A stretch of DNA of 22,014 nt, from NCBI GenBank assembly GCA_963817635.1, contig CAWFPR010000012.1:1-22014 (forward strand). Direction: 5' to 3'. Below the pieces are notes generated by a model. The model was given only the letters and a program-made list of their open reading frames with translations. It did no database searches and was not told where the DNA came from. Source of the DNA: CAWFPR01 sp963817635 (GTDB lineage: Bacteria > Acidobacteriota > Vicinamibacteria > Vicinamibacterales > 2-12-FULL-66-21). A program made the position numbers and the translations under genes. Position 1 is the stretch's first letter. Each line of letters opens with the position of its first letter. Below are positions 14,801 to 22,014 of this stretch, one piece after another.

Positions 14801-15143
14801 TTAGGTCGAACAGGGATTTCCAGCTGTCTTTCGCGCTCGTCCAGTGCAGGGGGAAGTTGAGGCTGGTCGTCCCGTCCTGCCGCTCATCGGCGAGCGCCTC
14901 TGATTTGTCCGAGTCCCGGCAGATGGACGGAACGTCCCTGTTCTCCCATGCCAGCAGCTCCTGAGGCGTCATCGACGCCAGCGATGTCTCGCCCGGAATT
15001 CCGCGGAAACCGAAGCGTCCGACACCCGGATCGGCGTCGCCGCCGGACTCACGAGGCTCATCATCACGGGACGGCGGGTGGTCGGGAACCCGGCCCTTCA
15101 CGAGGCGTCTGGTTGAGCGGCGCAGCAGCTCGAGCAGGCCCAT

Positions 15144-15404
15144 CGCGTTTCCTGGAGATGTTGCCGTTCGCCAAAATCGGTCCGGTTGAAGGGACGGGAG
15201 GCCCTGATTCTACCGAATCGGCCCCAAACGATCGCCGCTTCAACTGCCGCTCCCGCCGGGCTGCCACCGGCCCAGGCTCCGTTCTCAAACCTCACGCGGG
15301 GGTTCCCGGATGCAGCGGGAATTCCGTTCCGACGCCGCGGTGTACCAGGGTCGAGAGCGACGTACTCCTTTATCGGTGCCACTGCCGGGCTACAATTCCT
15401 TGAC
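15144..15404. other. Intergenic region between divergent gene remnants
   Basis: No credible gene is visible. On the minus strand a TAGAAT box (15207-15212) lies about 65 nt before the methyltransferase-like start. On the plus strand TACAAT (15391-15396) lies 8 nt before ATG 15405, which would make the remnant there leaderless. No convincing -35 sequences are present. Confidence 0.35.
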
Positions 15405-15536
15405 ATGAACCAGGCGAACTGCGGCGACAATCTCGACGTGTTCCGCCGCGGCGCGCCTGAGGAGTCCGTCGACCCCGTACATCGTGTCCCGCCGCTCAAC
15501 CCGACGCGACCCTCACGATTCGGTCCGACAAGTCGC
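15405..15536 (+). pseudogene. 5' remnant of a site-specific DNA (N4-cytosine/N6-adenine) methyltransferase
   Basis: From ATG 15405 the product starts MNQANCGDNLDVFRRGAPEE, then SVDPVHRVPPLNPTRP. The usual family N-terminus is N(K/Q)xxxGDNLxVLRxxxxxSVDLIYxDPPFNSxR, so the match covers the GDNLDV segment, the SVD strand and the catalytic DPPF/Y loop. Here the motif has become VPPLNP: the catalytic Asp and the aromatic residue are both lost. After about 35 residues similarity stops, and the frame runs without a stop into an unrelated signal-peptide sequence. The other motifs (FxGxG SAM loop, target-recognition domain) are absent. This is a dead fragment, perhaps left by a lost restriction-modification or orphan methyltransferase gene. 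Confidence 0.72.
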
Positions 15537-15743
15537 ATGCCTGCCACGACAATCGTTCTTCTCGGGTGCGCGCTCCTGGCCGGACCCGTCCACGCGCAGG
15601 ACGGACCGGTCTATGTCGGCGGGTCTTTTCTCCTCGTGTCCACCAGCGCGACGATGTCGTGGCCTCCGCGCCTGTTCGCGACAGCGTTTTGCGGGTACGG
15701 CCAGGGGCCGTCGTTTCCCGCGGCCGGGTCTGGCGTCCGGTAG
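15537..15743 (+). CDS. Short secreted ORF with signal peptide, probably a truncated gene
   Basis: From ATG 15537 the 68-residue ORF has a clear signal peptide MPATTIVLLGCALLAGPVHA followed by QDGPVYVGGSFLLVSTSATM. This is the way many outer-membrane beta-barrel or periplasmic proteins of this kind begin ('AQD.P.YVGG...VST'). After about residue 42 the sequence (PRLFATAFCGYGQGPSFPAA) has no recognisable pattern, and it stops at TAG 15741-15743. It is likely the 5' stub of a larger gene. It is in frame with the methyltransferase remnant before it, so one apparent ORF covers both. No function can be given. Confidence 0.4.
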   Translation: MPATTIVLLGCALLAGPVHAQDGPVYVGGSFLLVSTSATMSWPPRLFATAFCGYGQGPSFPAAGSGVR

Positions 15744-15749
15744 TAGAAT
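15744..15749 (+). promoter_or_regulatory. Candidate -10 box (TAGAAT) for the cytochrome c gene
   Basis: TAGAAT ends 6 nt before ATG 15756, with no Shine-Dalgarno sequence between, so the mRNA would be leaderless. The T at 15744 directly follows the stop codon of the preceding short ORF. No good -35 is seen. Confidence 0.45.
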
Positions 15750-15755
15750 TCATCG

Positions 15756-16335
15756 ATGAAGAAATTCGTGGCCGGTGTGATCTTCACGCTTGATCGTATG
15801 TGCGGGCAGCGTGTTTGCGGTTTCGCGTTTCGGCCTGTACCCGATCGGTGCCGACAATCCTCCCAGTTCGCTTGAACGGGCCCTCGCGAGCCGCGCGATG
15901 GACGTCTACGCGGACAAGCACAAGCCGGAGGGAGACAATCCGACCGAGCTCACCGCCGCGAATCTCACGGAGGGCGCGCAGTCGTACGAGCAGCACTGCG
16001 CGTTCTGCCACGGGGGCGCGAAAGCGAAAATCAGCCCGCTGCGCGACAAGTTCAGCCCGCCGGCGCCGCAGCTCGTCAATCGAATTCCGCATGACGAGGA
16101 TGCGTGGCTCTTCTGGGTGACGAAACACGGTGTGCGGATGACGGGCATGCCGGCGTGGGACGGCGTCAGGACGGACGAGGAGATCTGGAAGATCGTCGCG
16201 TTCATCAAGCACAGCGACAAGCTGCCGCCGGAGACGCAGGCGGCATGGCAGGCGCTGGCGGCGACACCCGGTCAGGCCGGGGAACTCACCCCCGGACAGA
16301 TCCCTCAACCGCCGGGGGCGACTCCGAAACAGTGA
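15756..16335 (+). CDS. Periplasmic cytochrome c, one frameshift in the signal peptide
   Basis: The start MKKFVAGVIFTL (ATG 15756) joins, after a frame change near 15792, to IVCAGSVFAVSRFGLYPIGA, completing an N-terminal membrane/signal segment. The mature part reads SLERALASRAMDVYADKHKP, NLTEGAQSYEQHCAFCHGGA (haem motif CAFCH at 15997-16011), HGVRMTGMPAWDGVRTDEEI (distal Met in GMPAW), WKIVAFIKHSDKLPPETQAA, then a Pro/Gln-rich tail. This is a class I monohaem cytochrome c of about 190 residues, exported and probably membrane-anchored. It differs from the 5157-5603 cytochrome in its longer N-terminal region before the haem motif. The electron partner is unknown. The downstream RND operon starts 95 bp later and need not be related. 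Confidence 0.88.
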
Positions 16336-16430
16336 CCCTGCGCACTCGATTCAGCGTTTCTGCCGCGGAGTTTACGGTCGCAGATGGGACCCGACTCGTT
16401 CAAGGTCGTGGACTGCCAGATGACGGGAGC

Positions 16431-17842
16431 ATGACGCGCCGCACCCTGACAGGTGTCCTCGTCGCGCTGGCGCTCATCGGCCCGCCAGGGTGCGTGCATT
16501 TCGAGCCAAAGCCCATCACCGCTCCGGCGAACCTGGCGGCGGTCGAGGCGCGGACTCTCGATGCGCCCGAGCTGGGCGCCTTTCTCGAGGCGAACAAGGA
16601 AGTGGCCGCGTGGCCGCCGCCCGCCTGGACGATCCAGACGCTGACGCTGGCGGCGTTCTACTACCACCCGGATCTGAACGTGGCGCGCGCGAGCTGGGCC
16701 GCCGCGCGCGCCGGCGTCATCACGGCCGGCGCCAGGCCGAATCCCGACCTCGGCTTTGCGCCGGGCTTACAACTCGACGACTCCGGCCAGCCTGATCACG
16801 CCGTGGATCCTGACGCTCAACCTCGATTTCACGATCGAGACGGCGGGCAAGCGCGGGCACCGAATCGCCGAGGCCCGGCAGCTCTCGAACGCGGCGCGGC
16901 TCGACATCGCCACCACCGCGTGGCGGGTGCACAGCCGCGTGCGGCAGGGCCTCGTGGACCTGTACGCCGCCACTGAGCGGGCACGGCTGCTCGACGCGAC
17001 GCTGGCGATTCAGGAGTCGATCGTCACGCTGCTCGAGCGCCAGCTCGCGGCCGGCGACATCTCGCCGTTCGAGCTGGCGCAGGCGCGGCTCGCGCGTGAT
17101 CAGAATCCGCCTCTCCCAGCACGACGCCGCGCGGCAGGAAGCCGAGGCCCGCGTGCAGCTCGCGAGCGCGGTCGGCGTGACGGCGCACGCGATGGAAGGC
17201 GTGAGGCTCGACCTCACGGCGCTCGAAGGCGCGGCGCCCGACGTGCCGTCGGCCGAGGCCCGCCATCAGGCGCTCGTCAACCGGCCCGACGTGCTCGGCG
17301 CGCTCGCCATGTACGCGGCGAGCCAGGCGGCGCTGCAGCTCGAAGTGGCCCGGCAATACCCCGACATCCGCCTGGGCCCCGGGTACGAGATGGACCAGTC
17401 CGACAACAAGTGGACGCTCGGCCTTGGCGTCACGCTGCCGATCTTCAACCGGAACCAGGGACCCATCGCCGAGGCCGACGCGCGCCGGACCGAAGCGGCG
17501 GCGCGGTTCATGTCGGTCCAGGCCGGCGCCATCGGCGGGATCGACCTCGCGCTGGCGGCCTATCGCGCCGCGCGCGAGAAGGCCGACGCCACCGACGCGA
17601 TGCGGGGCGACCTGCAGAAGCAGGAACAGACGTCGCGGGCGCAGTACGCCGGCGGGCAGATCTCCCGGCTCGAGCTGAACGGCATCCAGCTGCAGCTCGC
17701 CGGCACCGAGCTGGCCCGGCTCGACGCGCGCGTCGAGGTGCAGCGGACGCTCGGCCAGCTCGAAGACGCCATGCAGAGCCCGACGCTCGCGGACTGGGTG
17801 TCCGAGACGCCGCCGAAGGCGCCCGCGGACATCAAGCGTTGA
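16431..17842 (+). CDS. TolC-family outer-membrane efflux factor, two frameshifts
   Basis: It begins MTRRTLTGVLVALALIGPPG with Cys directly after. This is a signal sequence ending in a weak lipobox. The body reads WTIQTLTLAAFYYHPDLNVA, then (frame change near 16770) ILTLNLDFTIETAGKRGHRI, QESIVTLLERQLAAGDISPF, then (frame change near 17098) LSQHDAARQEAEARVQLASA, RPDVLGALAMYAASQAALQL, ARQYPDIRLGPGYE, LGLGVTLPIFNRNQGPIAEA, RAQYAGGQISRLELNGIQLQ. The repeated 'A..A..A..Y' coiled-coil halves and the LP[IL]F.RN.G signature define the outer-membrane factor of CzcC/TolC type. It forms the exit duct for the adaptor and pump encoded next. The joined length is about 470 residues. It is first in the operon, with the adaptor start about 16 bp after its stop. 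Confidence 0.88.
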
Positions 17843-17858
17843 GATGAGGACGCGAATC

Positions 17859-18974
17859 ATGAGAGACCGGACGTTCAACGGGCTGGCGATCGCCGCGGCC
17901 CTTGGTGCCGCCGTCGCCGGCGCGTGCTCGGCGGCGTCGCCGGGCTCGTCCGACGCCGAGCCGGAATCGCCCCCGACGGTCGTGGCCGTCGAGGTCGCGC
18001 CAATCGTGCGGACGACGCTGCACGGCTACGTGGCGGCGTGGGGGACCGTGGAGCCCGAGCCGGCCACGCGCACGCGCCAGGCCGCCACCGCGCGGGTCTC
18101 GTCGCTCGTGCCCGGCCTCGTCGCCAAGGTCAACACCGCTGAGGGCCAGAAGGTGGCCAGGGGCGACGTGCTGTTCCAGCTCGACACGCGCGTGGCAGAC
18201 GTTGCGGTGGAGAAGGCCCGCCAGGCGGTGGGCTACGCCGAGCAGGTGTTCGCGCGGCAGAAGCTGCTCGGTCCCGGCGAGGCGACGTCCCAGCGTGCGT
18301 ACCAGGAAGCCGAGCAGAACCTGGTGGTGGCCCGGAACGAGCTGAAGAACGCCGAGGCGCAGCGCGCGCTGCTGACCGTCGAGTCGCCGCTTGCCGGCAC
18401 CGTCGTGCACCTCAACGCGCGGCCGGGCGACACCGTGGATATGGCCAACGTGCTGGCCGAGATCGTGGACCTCAATCGGCTCACCGTCGGCGCCGCGGTG
18501 CGCAGCGTGGACATCCCGCGGCTGAAGGTGGGCCAGCCGGCCGAGCTCTGGACCGAGCGCGAGGCGGCGGGCGCGCCGGCCGTGGGCTCGGTTGTGTATC
18601 CGAGCTCGCTGGTGTTCATCGGGTCCGAGGTGAATTCGAGCACGGACACGCTGCGCGTGCGCCTCGTCGTGAAGCCGGGCGCCGGCCTTCGCCCCGGCCA
18701 GTTCGTGAACCTGCGCATCGTCGCCGAAGAGCACCGGGACCGGCTGGCGGTGCCCGTGGCGGCGGTCGTGACGCGCGAGGGGGTGAGCGAGGTCGCGATC
18801 GTGACGGGCGACCGCGCCGCCAGGCGAGCGGTGACCGTCGGCCTCGAGGACGGCGGCCTTGTCGAGATCGAAGGCAAGGGCCTCGATGCCGGCATGACGG
18901 TGGTGACCGAGGGCGCCTACGGCCTGCCCGAGGAAAGCCAGATTCGGGTCGTCAGCCGGCCCAGCGGGTCATGA
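17859..18974 (+). CDS. RND efflux periplasmic adaptor (HlyD/MFP family), lipoprotein
   Basis: The intact gene encodes 371 residues from ATG 17859. GAGGA, about 9 nt upstream, favours this start over ATG 17844, which also lacks the typical lipoprotein N-region. The signal segment MRDRTFNGLAIAAALGAAVA ends in GAC, so it is probably a lipoprotein. Then come the first strand VEVAPIVRTTLHGYVAAWGT, the lipoyl-like half VPGLVAKVNTAEGQKVARGD, the helical hairpin AVEKARQAVGYAEQVFARQK / AEQNLVVARNELKNAEAQRA, and the second lipoyl half ESPLAGTVVHLNARPGDTVD. The beta-barrel (DTLRVRLVVKPGAGLRPGQF) and the membrane-proximal domain (LDAGMTVVTEGAYGLPEESQ) follow. It links pump and outer-membrane duct. Its stop overlaps the pump start (ATGA), so the two are translationally coupled. 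Confidence 0.93.
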   Translation: MRDRTFNGLAIAAALGAAVAGACSAASPGSSDAEPESPPTVVAVEVAPIVRTTLHGYVAAWGTVEPEPATRTRQAATARVSSLVPGLVAKVNTAEGQKVARGDVLFQLDTRVADVAVEKARQAVGYAEQVFARQKLLGPGEATSQRAYQEAEQNLVVARNELKNAEAQRALLTVESPLAGTVVHLNARPGDTVDMANVLAEIVDLNRLTVGAAVRSVDIPRLKVGQPAELWTEREAAGAPAVGSVVYPSSLVFIGSEVNSSTDTLRVRLVVKPGAGLRPGQFVNLRIVAEEHRDRLAVPVAAVVTREGVSEVAIVTGDRAARRAVTVGLEDGGLVEIEGKGLDAGMTVVTEGAYGLPEESQIRVVSRPSGS

Positions 18975-21900
18975 CCGCCCCATCGATCCTCGGACTGTTC
19001 GCGTCGCGCTACAAGGTGGCCATCGCCTTCGTGTCGGTGGCGCTCTGCCTCGGCGGCGCGTACGCCGCGTTCCACATGCCGTCGAGCGTGTTTCCGCAGA
19101 CCGACTTTCCGCGCGTCGTGATTCTCGTGGACAACGGCGTCATGCCGGCCGACGAAATGATGGCGACGATCACGCGCCCCATCGAAGAGGCGATGAAGGA
19201 CATCCCCGGGTCGCTGAGCGTGCGGTCGGCGACCGGCCGGGGGTCGGCGGAGATCAACGTCTTCTTCAAGTGGTAGGTGGACATGGTCCAGTCGGAGCTC
19301 TACGTGCTGAGCCGGCTGTCGCAGATCCGCGGCACGCTGCCGGCGACGGCCGAGACCTCCGTCTACCGCCTCACCTTTTCGGCGTTCCCCATCATCGGCG
19401 TGAGCCTGACCAGCCAGACGCGCAACATCACCGAGCTCTGGGAGACCGCGCGCTACAACCTGAAGCCGCGGTTCCTCCGGATCCCCGGCGTGGCGCGCGT
19501 GGACCTCGTCGGCGGCCGCACGCCGGAGTACCACGTCATCGTGGATCCGACGAAGCTGCAGGCGGCCGGGCTCGGCCTGGCGCAGGTCACCGAGGCGCTG
19601 AGGCAGAACAACCTCGTGTCGCCGGCCGGGATGCACGAGGAGGACCACACGCTGTACCTGACCGTGGTGGACGGCCGCGTGACACCATCCCGCAGATCGA
19701 GAACATCGTCGGTGTCGGTCGCCGGCGGCGTGCCCGTGCGCATCAAGGACTTCGCGCGCGTCGAGCGCGGCCCCGAGCCGGTCTTCAACGTGGTCACGGC
19801 CGACGGCGTGAACGCCGTGCTGCTCAACATCCGGAGCCAGCCGGACGGCAGCACGCTCGACATCGCGGACCGCGCTGGACGCCGAGCTGGCGACGCTCCG
19901 GCGCGAGCTGCCGCCCGACATGAAGCTGGCGTTCTTCTACGACCAGTCCGTGCTCGTGCGCGAATCGGTCGGCAGCGTCTGGGAGGCGATTCTCTTCGGC
20001 CTGATGCTGTCGGTGCTCATCCTCTACTTGTTCCTCAAGAGCTGGGGCACCACGCTCGTCGCCACGCTGGTGATTCCGGTGACCGTGCTCATCACGCTCG
20101 TGGCGATGAAGCTGACCGGCCTGAGCTTCAACCTGATGACGCTCGGCGGCATCGCCGCGGCCATCGGCCTCGTGATCGACGACGCCATCGTGGTGGTGGA
20201 GGCGATCTACGCGAAGATGATGACGGGCCTCGAGCCCTCGGACGCCGTGCAGGCGGGGATCGGCGAGATCGTCCGGCCGCTGGTCGGCTCCACGCTGACG
20301 CCGGTGGTCGTGTTCATTCCGCTCGCGTTTCTCGACGGCATCACCGGCGTGTTCTTCCGCGCGCTGGCGATGACGATGGTGGTGTCGCTGCTCACCTCGC
20401 TGGTGCTGGCGGTGACGCTGACGCCGTCGCTGGCCGCGTGGCTCATCCGGTTCACGCGCCGGTCCGGCTCCGAGGCGCACCCCGAAGAAGGCGGGTTCCT
20501 GCTGCGCCGCGTCATCCGGGTCTACGAGGTGGCGGTGCGCGGCGCGCTCCGGTTCCGCTGGCTGACGGTCGCGGTCTGCCTGCTCGTGCTGTCGCCGGCT
20601 TTGGCCTCTACAGGCAGCTCGACAGCGAGTTCCTGCCCCCGATGGACGAGGGCGGGTTCGTCATCGACTACTTCACGCCGCCGGGCACCAGCCTCACCGA
20701 GACGAACCGGCAGCTGCTGCAGGCCGAGACGATCCTGCGCGGCGTGCCCGAGGTGGAGAGCTACTCGCGCCGCACGGGCGCGCGGCTGGCGCTGGCCATC
20801 GCCGAGCCGAACACCGGCGACTTTCTGGTCAAGCTGAAGCCGGACCGCGCGCGCTCGACCGAGAGGTGATCTCGGAGCTCCGCGCCAGTTCAACCAGGCG
20901 CTGCCCGGCGTCAACTGGGAGTTCCCCGGCATCCTCGGCGACTGATCGGCGACCTCACGTGGTCGCCGCAGCCGATCGAGATCAAGCTCTTCTCGACCGA
21001 CGTCGCGTTCCTGAAAGCGCAGGCGCCGGAGGTGGAGGCGAAGATCAAGGAGATCCCGGGCGTGGTGGACACCTTCGACGGCCTGGTGTACGCCGGCTCG
21101 ACGCTCAGCCTGAAGGTGCGCACCGATGGACGCGCAGCGGTTCGGCCTGACCACTGACGACATCGCCACGGCCGTGAACACCGCGATGCTGGGCCAGACG
21201 GCCTCGTCGGTGCTGGAAGGCGACCGCGTCGTGGACATCCGCGTGATGGCCGATCCGTCGCGCAGCGACCGGGTCGCGACCTTGCGCGACCTGCCCATCC
21301 GCGCGCCGGACGGACGCGTGGTCACGCTGTCGCAGGTGGCGGACGTCGCCGAGGAGCCGGCCAGCTCGAACTGCGGCGCGAGGACCTGCGGCAGGACGTG
21401 GCGGTGACGGCGCGGCTCGAAGGCCGCGACCTGGGCAGCGCCATGGCCGAGATCCAGTCGATGCTCGACCGCGACACGTCGATGCCGCCGGGCACCATCG
21501 AGTACGGCGGGCTCTACCAGCAGCAGCAGGAGTCGTTCCGCAACCTCGTCGTCGTGCTCGGCATGGCCATCGTGCTCGTCTTCACCGTGCTGCTCGTCGA
21601 GTTCCGGTCGTTCCTCGAGCCGATCGCCATCGTCTTCGGCGCCGTGCTGGCGCTGTTCGGCACGGTGCTCGCGCTGTGGCTCACCGGCACCTCGCTCAAC
21701 ATCGTCTCGTTCCTCGGCGCCATCATCGGCGTCGGCATCGTGGCCAAGAACGGCATCCTGATGCTGGATTTCGTCGAGCACCTGCGGGCCGACGGCCTGA
21801 CGCTCGAAGAGGCGCTGGTCCGATCCGGCCGGCGCCGGCTGCGGCCGGTGCTCATGACCTCGCTGGCCGCCGCGCTCGGCATGCTGCCGCTCGCCTACGG

Positions 21901-22014
21901 CATCGGCTCGGGCGCCGACATGCTCCGGCCGCTGGCCATCGCCGTGATCGGCGCGCTGTGCATCTCGGTGCTGCTGTCGCTCGTGGCGACGCCGGCGGTT
22001 TACTACCTGATGCG
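18971..22014 (+). CDS. RND efflux pump (AcrB/CzcA superfamily), 3'-partial, one in-frame amber and several frameshifts
   Basis: This is an inner-membrane proton-driven exporter. The N-terminus MTAPSILGLFASRYKVAIAF leads to VFPQTDFPRVVILVDNGVMP and AEINVFFKW. There is an in-frame TAG (19274-19276), after which the same frame resumes VDMVQSELYVLSRLSQIRGT. Later come FLRIPGVARVDLVGGRTPEY, the TM4 proton-relay motif GLVIDDAIVVVE with the Asp pair (about 20167-20202), FLDGITGVFFRALAMTMVVS, FLPPMDEGGFVIDYFTPPGT, the second porter domain, and the second TM block LGAIIGVGIVAKNGILMLDF. The window edge cuts it after TPAVYYLM. Frame breaks lie near 19683, 19872, 20597, 20868, 20943, 21128 and 21362. Motif survival implies errors rather than decay. 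By motifs it is closer to the HAE1/CzcA-like group, and the substrate is unknown. Confidence 0.9.

Larger units (their letters stand above)
14247..15143 (-). pseudogene. Methyltransferase-like gene with C-terminal beta-sandwich module, interrupted by a MITE and missing its core
   Basis: The 5' part from ATG 15143 (AGGAAA 5 nt upstream) reads MGLLELLRRSTRRLVKGRVP, FGFRGIPGETSLASMTPQEL, NFPLHWTSAKDSWKSLFD and then meets the element at 14803. If the element and one TTA copy are removed, the reading frame passes straight on as LFDLSIACELLGPRPDDR. That sequence resembles the lead-in to a SAM-methyltransferase motif I. In a different frame the 3' part reads SGAPFTDVLRITNTGTVTWK, GGQVTCGLKICTNKGEV, LGPGQYELRYDMVVEGVTWF, to TGA 14247. 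This is an Ig-like beta-sandwich module. The expected SAM-binding core (motif I onward) is absent, so an internal deletion near 14590-14625 is inferred in addition to the insertion. Methyltransferase identity is moderately sure, and non-function is very likely. Confidence 0.7.

Overview
The window is very GC-rich. It pairs a PadR regulator with a long 'ADOP-type' ABC permease (an N-terminal prefix domain plus MacB/FtsX modules). That pairing, together with the NamZ/DUF1343, DinB, ferritin-like/VIT1 and RND genes, suggests an uncultured Acidobacteriota, probably of the Vicinamibacteria type. This taxonomic call is inference from gene content only. No rRNA, tRNA or CRISPR was seen.

Layout. 1-3380 (+): a partial zinc-type alcohol dehydrogenase, pyruvate kinase (pyk) and a NhaA Na+/H+ antiporter. 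All three are recognisable along their length but broken by many small indels, which look like uncorrected long-read errors. 3377-3466 is a long imperfect inverted repeat between convergent gene ends. 3452-3977 (-) is an SRPBCC protein, divergent from a ferritin-like/VIT1 metal transporter (4031-5149, +). A monohaem cytochrome c (5157-5603, -) is divergent from a LOG-family nucleotide hydrolase (5702-6562, +). A DinB-like protein (6671-7144, +) sits between two different 7-bp tandem repeats. On the minus strand follow namZ, a PH/GRAM-like hypothetical and a SpoIIAA-like protein (7227-9483), then the ADOP permease and its PadR regulator (9604-12714). On the plus strand is a tightly coupled trio: a small membrane protein, an ECF sigma factor and a probable anti-sigma factor (12911-14220).

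14247-15743 is a patch of decayed DNA. A methyltransferase-like gene is split by a 158-bp MITE-like element (25-bp terminal inverted repeats, TTA target duplication) and has also lost its core. Next comes a 5' remnant of a DNA adenine/cytosine-N4 methyltransferase whose DPPF motif is degraded, and then a short signal-peptide ORF. The window ends with a cytochrome c (15756-16335) and a tripartite RND efflux operon: TolC-like outer-membrane factor, HlyD/MFP adaptor, and RND pump running off the right edge. The pump reading frame holds one in-frame amber codon and several indels.

Two styles of translation start coexist. Some genes have clear Shine-Dalgarno sequences (5603, 6671, 12911). Others have a good -10 box only 6-9 nt before the start codon (namZ, SpoIIAA-like, SRPBCC, VIT, cytochrome c at 15756), which suggests leaderless mRNAs. 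I found no convincing evidence of a wholly new multi-gene system. The most notable items are the MITE insertion and its host pseudogene, the long hairpin after nhaA, the paired heptamer repeats, and the Glu-to-Gln change in NamZ.
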